A DNA stretch of 64,000 nucleotides, from assembly GCA_025041175.1 (NCBI GenBank), contig JAKCFJ010000001.1, forward strand, positions 248,001 through 312,000, written 5' to 3'. The stretch comes from Halobacteriales archaeon YIM A00010 (GTDB taxonomy: Archaea; Halobacteriota; Halobacteria; Halobacteriales; Haloarculaceae). Below, one piece after another: positions 16,946 to 25,690 of this stretch. The notes beneath the pieces were generated by a model. The model did no database searches. It had not been told where the DNA came from and saw nothing but the letters and a program-made list of their open reading frames with translations. Position numbers and translations under genes: made by a program. The first letter of the stretch is position 1. Every line of letters starts with the position of its first letter.

Positions 16946-17026
16946 GCTCACCGCGAACGGAGCAAAGCGGAGTGAGCGGCTTTTTTTGGTCCAGATTTTT
17001 TGCGCGAGGGTGGCCTCCGGCCACCC
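16946..17026 (+). other. Inverted repeats in the region between the orphan cassette and purM
   Basis: Two potential hairpins: GCTCAC at 16946-16951 pairs with GTGAGC at 16972-16977, and GGGTGGCC at 17008-17015 pairs with GGCCACCC at 17019-17026 with a 3-nt loop. T-rich runs follow the first (TTTTTTTGG) and lie between them. They may terminate the upstream cassette. The remainder of 16865-17082 is non-coding. Confidence 0.45.
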
Positions 17027-17082
17027 GAACGGAAAAAAGGTGGCGTAATATTTTTCCCGGCGCTCCTCTCTCACTCAGCCAT

Positions 17083-18078
17083 ATGACCGAGGAGGAGGAG
17101 ATGACGTATTCGGGGGCTGGCGTGGACATCGCTGACAGCGAGGCGGCCACGGCGGCGTTGCTCGGGGCTGTCGGAGAGAGCACTAGCCACGAGGGCGACA
17201 GCGATTACGCGGGCCTGATCGACATCGGTGATCGGTATCTCGCGCTGGCGACCGACGGCGTCGGGACGAAACTGCTCGTCGCGGAGGCGCTGGGCGATTA
17301 TTCGACGGTCGGCATCGACTGCATTGCGATGAACGCGAACGATCTCGTGGCGGCGGGGATCGAACCCGTCGCGTTCGTGGATTATCTCGCCATCGACGAG
17401 CCGGAGGACGCGACCGCAGAACAGATCGGAACCGGGCTTTCCGACGGGGCAAACGCGGCGAGCGTCGCGCTCCTCGGCGGGGAAACCGCGGTGATGCCCG
17501 AGGTTGTCAGCGGTCTGGATCTCGCGGGGACCTGCGCCGGACTCGCTCCGAAAGGAGCCATCTTCTCCGGGAGCGCAGACCCCGGGGACGCGCTCGTGGG
17601 ATTCCCCTCGAACGGGATCCACTCGAACGGGCTGACGCTCGCCCGGAAGGCCGCCACGAAACGACACGACTACACCGACCCGTTTCCCCTCGGTGACGAT
17701 CCGCGCACGATCGGTGAGGCGTTGCTCGAGCCGACGCGGATCTACACGGACCTGCTCGAACCGCTGCGAAACCACGAGACCCACGCCGCCGCCCACATCA
17801 CCGGTGGCGGTTGGACGAACCTCCCCCGGATGGGGGCGTTCCGGTACGTCGTCACCGATCCCGTCGACAGCCAGCCGATCTTCGAGTTCGTCCGAGCGGA
17901 GGGCAACGTCTCCGCGGCGGAGATGCACCGCACGTTCAACATGGGCACCGGGTTCGTCGCTGCGTTGTCCCCCGAAGACGCCGACTCGGTTGCTGAGCGG
18001 ACCGACGGACGGGTCATCGGTCGCGTCGAAGAAGCGGACGATGCGAGTGTCGAGATCCGGGGGCTGACACTGGACTAA
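17083..18078 (+). CDS. purM: Phosphoribosylformylglycinamidine cyclo-ligase (AIR synthase)
   Basis: A 331-aa PurM, the fifth step of purine synthesis (FGAM to AIR with ATP). Motifs include MTYSGAGVDI near the start, ATDGVGTKLLVA, GIDCIAMNANDLVAAGIEP, LLGGETAVMPEV, GFPSNGIHSNGLTLAR and HITGGGWTNLPRM. ATG 17083 fits family length; ATG 17101 follows a GGAGGAGGAG run that lies inside the N-terminal coding region and is possible. Confidence 0.95.
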   Translation: MTEEEEMTYSGAGVDIADSEAATAALLGAVGESTSHEGDSDYAGLIDIGDRYLALATDGVGTKLLVAEALGDYSTVGIDCIAMNANDLVAAGIEPVAFVDYLAIDEPEDATAEQIGTGLSDGANAASVALLGGETAVMPEVVSGLDLAGTCAGLAPKGAIFSGSADPGDALVGFPSNGIHSNGLTLARKAATKRHDYTDPFPLGDDPRTIGEALLEPTRIYTDLLEPLRNHETHAAAHITGGGWTNLPRMGAFRYVVTDPVDSQPIFEFVRAEGNVSAAEMHRTFNMGTGFVAALSPEDADSVAERTDGRVIGRVEEADDASVEIRGLTLD

Positions 18079-18204
18079 TCACAAATTTTCCCGCTCGAGT
18101 GAGCAAAGCCCTCCGCTCGCACAACGTGCCCCGCGAGACCGAAATGGTTCGAACGAGCGCGGGTCAGTATGACAGATCGGTGATCTCAATGGATTGCGCC
18201 AGCG

Positions 18205-19305
18205 TCACTCCGAGCTGACGCTTTCGTACACCGATTCGAGCTTGTCCACGGAGTGTTCGACGCTGATCTCGTCTCGACGATCGAGACACGAGTCGACGAG
18301 GGAGTCGCTCTCTGTCAACGCACGCTGGATCGCCCGCCGGAAGCCGTCGGTATCCTCCGGCTCGAAGTGATAGCCGGTTTCGCCGGGAGTGATCGTTCCG
18401 GCGAGCGCGCCGCGGTTGACGCCGACGACTGGCGTTCCACACGCGTTGGCTTCGAGCGCAACGATCCCCTCCGTTTCGATCGGACTCGGGAACGCGAACA
18501 CGTCGAGAGCAGAGTAAAACGCCGACAGATCGTCGCGGTCGAGAAAGCCCAGAAACCGAACGTCGGTCTCGGTGGTGGCTGCGCGCGCTTCGACCCGCGA
18601 CCGGGCAGGGCCATCGCCACCGAACACGACGGTAACGTCGAGATCCTCCGTCGCGTCGATGATGTCACACAGCCGCTTTTCGTAGCCGTGTCGGCCGGTG
18701 TATCCGATCAGCGGCCCGTCGGGAAGGTCGAACCGCTCGCGAAACTCGGCGGTTTCGGTCGGGGCGAACCGTTCGGTGTCGATCCCGTTGGGAACGGTCG
18801 TGATCGGCCCATCGACCCGGCTTTCGAGTTGGTCCCGCGTGCTCTCACTTGGGGTGATGATGTGGTCTGCACGGTTGAGAAACCACTCCTCGTACGTGCT
18901 CGCCACGTTGACGATCCGATTTGCGAGCCGTCCGTTGAGGTAGGTGGCGTACTCTTCGGCTGGCGTGTGGTAGGACACGACCACGGGGAGTTCCGAACCG
19001 TGTGCGACCCGGAGTCCGCTGAGTCCCACGCCGAAGGGTGTGTGTGCGTGAACGACGTCTATCTCCCCACCGCGAATCTTCCGCGGTATCCGGGGAAACC
19101 CGACCCGGTACCCCTCGTAGAACGGGAACGGAACGCTCGAAACCGGATGTTCGTCCGCTTGTGGAGTGTGTTCGCTCTTCGGATACACCACAGCCATCCG
19201 ACCACCACGGCGGTGCCAGCGGTCGCGCCACGTTTTGACCGTGTATGTCACTCCATTGATCGTTGGGAGATACGTATCCGTGAACGCTGCGACCGTTGGA
19301 CGCAT
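18205..19305 (-). CDS. GT4 glycosyltransferase (alpha-mannosyltransferase-like)
   Basis: A 366-aa GT-B enzyme. The N-terminal FTDTYLPTINGVTYTVK is typical of the PimB/MgtA-like GT4 group. VVHAHTPFG, SYHTPAEEY and TPSESTRDQLE follow. The donor-binding half shows IGYTGRHGYEKR, FLGFLDRDDLSAFYSALDVF and the EX7E-like TEGIVALEANACGTPVVG. It probably adds a hexose to a lipid or surface glycan in the cytoplasm. It precedes another glycosyltransferase gene on the same strand with a 26-bp gap, suggesting an operon. Confidence 0.85.
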   Translation of the reverse strand: MRPTVAAFTDTYLPTINGVTYTVKTWRDRWHRRGGRMAVVYPKSEHTPQADEHPVSSVPFPFYEGYRVGFPRIPRKIRGGEIDVVHAHTPFGVGLSGLRVAHGSELPVVVSYHTPAEEYATYLNGRLANRIVNVASTYEEWFLNRADHIITPSESTRDQLESRVDGPITTVPNGIDTERFAPTETAEFRERFDLPDGPLIGYTGRHGYEKRLCDIIDATEDLDVTVVFGGDGPARSRVEARAATTETDVRFLGFLDRDDLSAFYSALDVFAFPSPIETEGIVALEANACGTPVVGVNRGALAGTITPGETGYHFEPEDTDGFRRAIQRALTESDSLVDSCLDRRDEISVEHSVDKLESVYESVSSE

Positions 19306-19331
19306 CTGGTCGTTCAAAATCGTGGGGATGG

Positions 19332-20384
19332 CTAAACGGTTGTGACTTCCTGGTACGCATCGAGCAATTCCTCGGAGACGCGATCGAGGCTGTGGTCGCG
19401 GGCGGTCTCCCGTGCGTTTTCCCCCAGCCGTTCCCGCAGTTCGGGGTTGGCTGCCAGTTCCGAGAGCGCGTCCCGAAACTCATCGATCGTCCCGCACATG
19501 AGACAGTCCTCGCCGTGGGTGTAATACTCCTCGAAAACAGGGATGTCCCGCAGGACGACCGGCTTGCCACACGCCATCGCTTCGAGCACCACGAGCCCCT
19601 GGTTTTCGACCTTCGCGGGGAACAGGTACACGTCCCCGGCGGCGAACGCTCCGCGCTTGTCGTCGATCCATCCGGTGAAGGTGACGTTCTCGGGGGGATC
19701 GTTCGTCCACCGCCGCACGGTGGTCGAGGCCTGTGGACCGGTGTCGTAGGTGCCAAACCACGCGAACTCGTAGTCGGTCGCCTGGGCGAGTTCACAGAAC
19801 GTCGTCACTCCCTTTCGCTCGAACACGCTCCCGAGCGCGAACACGACCGTCCCGTCGAAATCGTACCGCTGTCGGTACTCCGCTCGCAGCGAGGAAAAAC
19901 CCGACAGGGAGTCGATGTCGATCCCGTTCGTGATCGGACGGATCGGCGCATCGACCGGGTAGGATTCGAGCACGCCCTTCGTGTACTGGCTCGGACAGAG
20001 AACGAGATCGGCCTGGGAATAGAACCACCGGAGATACCGCTCGAGCGCAGGACCGACGGCCGTCGATCCCCGGAAGCTTTCAGCGAAGTCCTCGCGGGTG
20101 ACGTGGGCGTGGAGGACCAACGGCAGATCATAGTGGTGAGCGTATCGGGCGATTGCGAGCGAACTCGGTCCGACCATGTTACAGTGAGCCAGATCGATCG
20201 ACGCGAACGGACCGCCACCGTCTACCGCGTGTTTGATCGCCTGCTTTGGTGAACCGCCGTTCCACAGCGACGTGGCGACCGACACGTCCGTTCGCGCGAG
20301 CGCCTCGCGCTGGTGGCTGACGGACGTTTCGATACCGCTCCGGTCGAGGTGGGATTCGAGTTCGAGGTGGTTGAGAACGCGCAC
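19332..20384 (-). CDS. GT4 glycosyltransferase
   Basis: A 350-aa enzyme from GTG 20384 (VRVLNHLELESHL, the usual start of this family). Upstream in-frame codons to 20669 look non-coding and would run into the divergent regulator gene. Features are DLAHCNMVGPSSLAIARY, LHAHVTREDF, a donor-site run VVFALGSVFERKGVTTF, and the EX7E-like QGLVVLEAMACGKPVVLRD. It is first gene of a likely two-gene glycosyltransferase operon. Confidence 0.85.
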   Translation of the reverse strand: MRVLNHLELESHLDRSGIETSVSHQREALARTDVSVATSLWNGGSPKQAIKHAVDGGGPFASIDLAHCNMVGPSSLAIARYAHHYDLPLVLHAHVTREDFAESFRGSTAVGPALERYLRWFYSQADLVLCPSQYTKGVLESYPVDAPIRPITNGIDIDSLSGFSSLRAEYRQRYDFDGTVVFALGSVFERKGVTTFCELAQATDYEFAWFGTYDTGPQASTTVRRWTNDPPENVTFTGWIDDKRGAFAAGDVYLFPAKVENQGLVVLEAMACGKPVVLRDIPVFEEYYTHGEDCLMCGTIDEFRDALSELAANPELRERLGENARETARDHSLDRVSEELLDAYQEVTTV

Positions 20385-20507
20385 GACCCCAGCAATGCGA
20401 TCCCCGATAAAAATGGCTACCGACTCGTCAGGAGAGCGGGAGTTGCCACCGTTCAAGCGGCTCGGTCCCAGTAGATTGACCCACTCGGAGGTCTGATTAG
20501 CAACGAT

Positions 20508-23387
20508 ATGGCTCCCTCGACAGCTACCCTCCCGACGACGGATCTGGCAGTGGTCGGTACGGCCGAGTGGATCGACGAGCTTGCGGAGACGCTCGAGTCG
20601 GTCAACGATGGGTCGGTTCGGCGTCTGCGGACGGTCGAAGCGGCGAGAACGTTTACCGCACAGTCTCACGCTCCGGACTGCATCGTGACGGGGTACGAAC
20701 TCGCTGACGGAACGGGAATCGATCTCCTCCAGTCGCTGCGCGAAACGGCGACCGCGCTCCCGATTCTCGTGTGCACCCCATCGGGAAGCGAACGGATCGC
20801 TAGCGATGCGCTCGCCGCCGGAGCCACGGATTACGTCGCCGTCCCTGATCCCTCGTCCATCCCATATGATGAGATCATCGAACGGCTGTCACAGGCGGTC
20901 CACGACGCGTGGCAAACGGGAACGCAACGGGATCGATCGCGACAGTTCGACGCGGTCTTTCGAAACACCCAAACGGCAACGTGGGTGCTCGATCCGGAGG
21001 GGCGGCTACAGCGGACAAACAGAACCGCCCTCGAGATGATCGACTCCGGCGTTCCCGACGTCGTCGGTGATCGCTTCTGGGAACTTCCGTGGTGGGAACG
21101 AACGGAACAGACCCGATCCCACATCGAGCAGCTCGTCCGATCGGTCATCGACGAACGATCGACCGAGCGGGTCGTAACGAACGCCGGCGAGGACGGAACG
21201 CGGATCATCGAACTCTCCGCGCTCCCAGTGCAAGACCCATCGGGTGCGCTCGTCGGAATCGTCGTGGAGGGAGACGACATCACCGAGCGGGTATCGCTCT
21301 ACCGGGAGCTTCGATCCTCCGAGGAGCTTCACCGGGTGACCCTCAACAACATGACTGACACCGTGTTGGTGACGGACGACGACGGTGCCTTCACGTACAT
21401 CTGTCCGAACGTCCATTTCATCTTCGGCTACACCGCGGCGGAGATCCGCGAGCTGGGAACGATCGATGCGCTCCTCGGGGAGGACCTGTTCGACAGCGAT
21501 GAACTCGCAGAAACGGGCGTGCTGAAAAACATCGAGTGCACGACGACGGACAAAGCCGGACAGGAACACACGCTGTTGGTCAACGTACGAGCCGTCTCGA
21601 TCCAGGACGGCACCCGTCTGTACAGCTGCCGTGACATCACGAAACGAAAACAGCGCGAAGAAGCGCTAGCCACGCTTCAGGAGACGATGCGGGATTTCCT
21701 GTACGCGGAAACGCCACAGGAGATCGCCCACCACATCGTCGACGACGTTCCGAGCGTGCTCGACATCGAGGCGAGCGCGATCTATCTGTTCGATACCGAT
21801 CGGAGCGTCCTCGAACCGGTCGCCCAATCGTCCACGATGAAACGGCTGAACGGTCCCCTTCCGACAGTACCGGCCGACGCCGAAAGTCTCACCAGCTACA
21901 GCTTCGTCGAGGACGACGCCCTCTTTTTCGACGACGTTCACGACGCTCCCCGGCTCGAAAACCGAGCGACTGACGTCCGAAGCGCTGCCTACATTCCGCT
22001 CGGCGATCACGGCGTGTTCGTCGCGGGATCGTCCGACGTGGAACAGTTCGACGCGGTCACTCGCGAACTCGCCGATCTGCTCGCTGCCACGGCCGAGGCC
22101 GCGCTCGATCGCATCAGGCGGGAGCGTCGATTGCGCGAACAAGAACGCGAACTCCAGCGCCGAAACACCGAACTCACGGCGCTCGATCGCATCAACGAGA
22201 TCATTCGAGAGATCGATCAGGCACTGGTCCAGGCACAAACGCGCGAAGAGATCGAACACGCCGTCTGCCAGCGTCTTACCGCCGAGGACAGGTTCGCGTT
22301 CGCGTGGATCGGCGTTGACGATTCCGTCCCTGACACGATGGAACCACGGGCGTGGGCCGGCGCGGAACGAGGCTATCTCGACAGCCTTTCCTTTTCCGTC
22401 GGTGAGACAGAAACCGAGCCGGCGGGCCGCGCTGGAGCGACAGGGGACGTGACGAGAATCACGAACGTCGCCGATCGGCTCCGCCAAGAAACGTGGCGAA
22501 AGGAGGCATTGTCACGGAACTATCTCTCGATCCTCAGCGTCCCGATCGCGTACGACGAGTTCACTTACGGCGTGCTGACCGTCTACGCGGAAACCCAGAA
22601 CGCGTTCGACGAGACCGCCCAAGCGGTGCTCGCGGAGCTGGGCGAAACGATCGCTTCCGCTGTGAGCGCTATCGAACGGAAGAACGCGCTGCTCACCACG
22701 TCGATAACCCGGGTGACGTTCGCAATCGACGATCCGCTGTTTGTCCTCTCTCGGATCGCCCAGAAAGCGGGGTGTACGCTCACTTACCGGGGCGGCGTCC
22801 GGCAGACCGCGGATGGTAGCTATCTGTTCGTCACTGTCGAGGGAGCATCGATGGAGATGGTCGAGCAGGCTGCGACGGAGCTGGTCGCCGTCGACGAGGT
22901 CCACCCGATCAGTGCGGACGGTACCGATGGCGTGCTTCGACTCCGTCTCACCGATCAGTTTCTCGCGCTCGAGCTCGCTGACCACGGGGCCGTCCTCCGG
23001 CGCGCCTCTGTCGACGCGGACGCGACGACGCTCGTGATCGATATTCCCGAAAGCGTCGACGGACGCCACATCACCCACCTCGTGACGGACGCGTTCAGGG
23101 ACGTCGAGCTCAGATCGAAACGAACGGTCGATCAATCGACCACCCAGAACCTGTACTCACGATTCCTCGATCGAGTCACCGACCGGCAGCTCGAAGTGCT
23201 TCAAACGGCGTACTACAGCGGGTTCTTCGAAGCACCGCGCGAACGGACAGGCGAAGAGATCGCGGAGACACTGGACATCTCCCCACCGGCGTTCTACCAG
23301 CACATTCGGACCGTCCAACGAAAACTGTTCACCACGTTGTTCGACGATCGTGGACTTCCCTCCGTCCCCTCCCGAACCGATGGGTAG
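20508..23387 (+). CDS. Bacterio-opsin-activator-like regulator: degenerate REC, PAS, GAF, HTH_10
   Basis: A 959-aa haloarchaeal sensory regulator. Residues 10-125 form a receiver-like fold, but the phospho-acceptor Asp position reads TGY (Gly62), so phosphorylation is unlikely. PAS domains follow at about 145-260 (TWVLDPEGRLQRTN) and 275-390 (DTVLVTDDDGAFTYI). A GAF-like domain at about 400-540 and a second at about 575-735 follow, separated by a coiled coil. The bacterio-opsin-activator domain and a C-terminal HTH_10 (LTDRQLEVLQTAYYSG-like, GEEIAETLDISPPAFYQHI) end the protein. It is a cytoplasmic one-component transcription factor; the signal is unknown. Confidence 0.88.
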   Translation: MAPSTATLPTTDLAVVGTAEWIDELAETLESVNDGSVRRLRTVEAARTFTAQSHAPDCIVTGYELADGTGIDLLQSLRETATALPILVCTPSGSERIASDALAAGATDYVAVPDPSSIPYDEIIERLSQAVHDAWQTGTQRDRSRQFDAVFRNTQTATWVLDPEGRLQRTNRTALEMIDSGVPDVVGDRFWELPWWERTEQTRSHIEQLVRSVIDERSTERVVTNAGEDGTRIIELSALPVQDPSGALVGIVVEGDDITERVSLYRELRSSEELHRVTLNNMTDTVLVTDDDGAFTYICPNVHFIFGYTAAEIRELGTIDALLGEDLFDSDELAETGVLKNIECTTTDKAGQEHTLLVNVRAVSIQDGTRLYSCRDITKRKQREEALATLQETMRDFLYAETPQEIAHHIVDDVPSVLDIEASAIYLFDTDRSVLEPVAQSSTMKRLNGPLPTVPADAESLTSYSFVEDDALFFDDVHDAPRLENRATDVRSAAYIPLGDHGVFVAGSSDVEQFDAVTRELADLLAATAEAALDRIRRERRLREQERELQRRNTELTALDRINEIIREIDQALVQAQTREEIEHAVCQRLTAEDRFAFAWIGVDDSVPDTMEPRAWAGAERGYLDSLSFSVGETETEPAGRAGATGDVTRITNVADRLRQETWRKEALSRNYLSILSVPIAYDEFTYGVLTVYAETQNAFDETAQAVLAELGETIASAVSAIERKNALLTTSITRVTFAIDDPLFVLSRIAQKAGCTLTYRGGVRQTADGSYLFVTVEGASMEMVEQAATELVAVDEVHPISADGTDGVLRLRLTDQFLALELADHGAVLRRASVDADATTLVIDIPESVDGRHITHLVTDAFRDVELRSKRTVDQSTTQNLYSRFLDRVTDRQLEVLQTAYYSGFFEAPRERTGEEIAETLDISPPAFYQHIRTVQRKLFTTLFDDRGLPSVPSRTDG

Positions 23388-23578
23388 CGGACGATCACCG
23401 CGTGGTTCGGGGGTCCTCCCGGTACGGCTGCATCGCTACCAGCCGATCACGAGGATGGTTCAATAACGAACCATCCTCTGTCTTGGGTGGTTTGATGCTT
23501 AGCTTCCGAGCATTTCCTTATACACCTTTGATGTATTAGTAGAGAGAGCGTCCGAGACCCGATGCTCTCTGTGTTGTC

Positions 23579-23722
23579 ATGAAAGAGCCAGATTACGATC
23601 CGAACGAGGACCGACCGTACGAGTGTTTCGAGTGTGGAAACATCGTTACAGCAACATCTCATCCCGGCTTGTGTCCGGAGTGTGGTGGACAGCTACGAAA
23701 CCGGCAATATCCGATCGAATAG
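23579..23722 (+). CDS. Tiny rubrerythrin-like zinc-ribbon protein
   Basis: A 47-aa protein with two Cys pairs, YECFECGN and LCPECGGQL, forming one rubredoxin/zinc-ribbon-like site. It matches the small haloarchaeal proteins annotated as rubrerythrin-like. The stop codon is 2 bp before the glutamate dehydrogenase start, so the two are almost certainly cotranscribed. A TATA-like TTATAC at about 23519 gives a leader of roughly 30 bases. Confidence 0.75.
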   Translation: MKEPDYDPNEDRPYECFECGNIVTATSHPGLCPECGGQLRNRQYPIE

Positions 23723-23724
23723 CC

Positions 23725-25020
23725 ATGGTCCCTCCCCAGACCACAGAGAACACCGATAGCAACGGCGCACAGCAGGCTAGCAACGAATCCGCGCTCGAAA
23801 CGGCACGCCGCCAGCTCCGCCACGCTGCCGGGCACCTGGAGATCGATCCGAACATCGTTCGGCGGCTGCGACACCCGACGGAGGTTCACGAGGTCACCCT
23901 CCCGGTCGAGCGCGACGATGGGAGAGTAGAGGTCTTCACCGGCTATCGCGCCCAACACGACAGCGTTAGAGGACCGTACAAAGGCGGCCTTCGCTACCAC
24001 CCCGAAGTGACCAGGGACGAATGCGTCGGGCTTGCGATGTGGATGACGTGGAAATGCGCGGTCATGGATCTCCCGTTTGGTGGCGCCAAGGGAGGCGTTG
24101 CGGTCAATCCGAAGGAGCTGAGTCCACAGGAAAAAGAGCGACTCACGCGCCGATTCGCGCAGGAAATCCGCGACGTGATCGGACCGATGCAGGACATTCC
24201 GGCCCCCGATATGGGCACGGATCCCCAAACGATGGCGTGGCTGATGGACGCCTACTCGATGCAGGAAGGCGAAACGATTCCGGGCGTCGTCACTGGAAAA
24301 CCACCGGTTATCGGCGGGAGTCACGGACGCGAAGAAGCGCCTGGCCGGAGCGTCGCCATCATCACCCAAGCTGTTTGTGAGTATTACGGTCGTTCGCTCG
24401 GGGACACGACGGTCGCAGTACAGGGGTACGGCAGCGTCGGGGCGAGCGCTGCCAGACTGCTCGACGACAGGGGGGCGAACATCGTCGCCATCAGTGACGT
24501 GAACGGAGCGATGTACGATCCGTCCGGCATCGACACGCACTCGGTTCCCTCACACGACGAAGAACCCGAAGCGGTTACGGTGTACGCCGACGAGACGATC
24601 TCGAACGAGGAGCTTCTCACGCTCGACGTGGACGTTCTCGTTCCCGCAGCGCTGGGTAACGTCCTCACGGAAGCCAACGCGAACGCGGTTCGTGCGGACA
24701 TTGTCGTGGAGGGGGCGAACGGTCCAACCACCTCGACCGCCGATTCCATCCTCGACGAGCGGGAGATCCCCGTCGTTCCGGACATTCTGGCGAACGCTGG
24801 CGGCGTGACAGTCAGTTACTTCGAGTGGCTCCAGGACATCAACCGACAGTCGTGGGCGCTCGAACGAGTCAACGAGGAACTCGAACTCGAGATGGAAGCC
24901 GCGTGGACAGCCGTCCGCGACGAGTTCGAGTCACGAACCGTTTCGTGGCGGGACGCTGCGTACATCGTCGCGCTCTCGCGCATCGCGGAGGCGCACAACG
25001 CGCGTGGACTGTGGCCGTAG
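23725..25020 (+). CDS. gdh: Glutamate dehydrogenase (Glu/Leu/Phe/Val dehydrogenase family)
   Basis: A 431-aa hexameric-type GDH that interconverts glutamate and 2-oxoglutarate plus ammonia with NAD(P). The substrate domain shows [13 protein letters not shown], the catalytic Lys in [11 protein letters not shown], and [20 protein letters not shown]. The Rossmann domain shows [15 protein letters not shown] and [10 protein letters not shown], the acidic residue leaving cofactor preference open. [10 protein letters not shown] and [17 protein letters not shown] follow. ATG 23725 is set by the upstream mini-gene. Confidence 0.93.
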   Translation: MVPPQTTENTDSNGAQQASNESALETARRQLRHAAGHLEIDPNIVRRLRHPTEVHEVTLPVERDDGRVEVFTGYRAQHDSVRGPYKGGLRYHPEVTRDECVGLAMWMTWKCAVMDLPFGGAKGGVAVNPKELSPQEKERLTRRFAQEIRDVIGPMQDIPAPDMGTDPQTMAWLMDAYSMQEGETIPGVVTGKPPVIGGSHGREEAPGRSVAIITQAVCEYYGRSLGDTTVAVQGYGSVGASAARLLDDRGANIVAISDVNGAMYDPSGIDTHSVPSHDEEPEAVTVYADETISNEELLTLDVDVLVPAALGNVLTEANANAVRADIVVEGANGPTTSTADSILDEREIPVVPDILANAGGVTVSYFEWLQDINRQSWALERVNEELELEMEAAWTAVRDEFESRTVSWRDAAYIVALSRIAEAHNARGLWP

Positions 25021-25052
25021 TTTCCGACGCTCTTTCGACGACAGCCCGATGC

Positions 25053-25448
25053 TCACGGAACGCCAAGCGCGGACAGCCCGACCACGCCTAGCACGTTGAG
25101 GACGTAGAGAACCACACCGGTAACGATCCACGCCACGATGGCGATTCCTGTGGCAGAGATCCAGCCGCCGGGATACTGCCAGTTGATGACGCCGAGCCAC
25201 ACGATGAGCGTCAACAACGGTCCGAGCAGCGGTATCCAGCCGATGAAAAACGACACCACTGCCCAGACGATCGCCCCGAGAAACGCCGTCACGAGCGCCA
25301 ACCAGAAGCTGGTGTCCTCATCGATGAGCAACCGTGCACCCGCGTAGATCCCGACCGCGCCGATGATCAGACTGACGACGAACACGAACACCGTGTCGAT
25401 AACCGCCGCTCCTGACGCCTGAGCGATCACTGTGTCGGCACCGTCCAT
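25053..25448 (-). CDS. Four-helix integral membrane protein, unknown
   Basis: A 131-aa protein with four hydrophobic segments (for example FVFVVSLIIGAVGIYAGARL and IVAWIVTGVVLYVLNVLGVV). ATG 25448 is preferred to the upstream frame start at 25493. It resembles haloarchaeal conserved membrane proteins without assigned function. It is convergent with gdh. Confidence 0.6.
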   Translation of the reverse strand: MDGADTVIAQASGAAVIDTVFVFVVSLIIGAVGIYAGARLLIDEDTSFWLALVTAFLGAIVWAVVSFFIGWIPLLGPLLTLIVWLGVINWQYPGGWISATGIAIVAWIVTGVVLYVLNVLGVVGLSALGVP

Positions 25449-25690
25449 CTCAGACAGCCCCTCGGAATACGGTCGCACTGTTCGGCTCCGCAATCGTTGC
25501 GCCGTCGCGTTTGTATACCAACGCCATGTGGATCACACGACGAGTGATACGCCGCACGAAGAAGTAAATCTACCGTCAATACACCATACATAAAATACAA
25601 TACTGTTCTATCATTTCGACGGTTGTGTTGGGTGGTGGCTCGGGAGGAGCGTCCGAGCCGCTTTATCCATTGCGGACACAGTACGAACGA

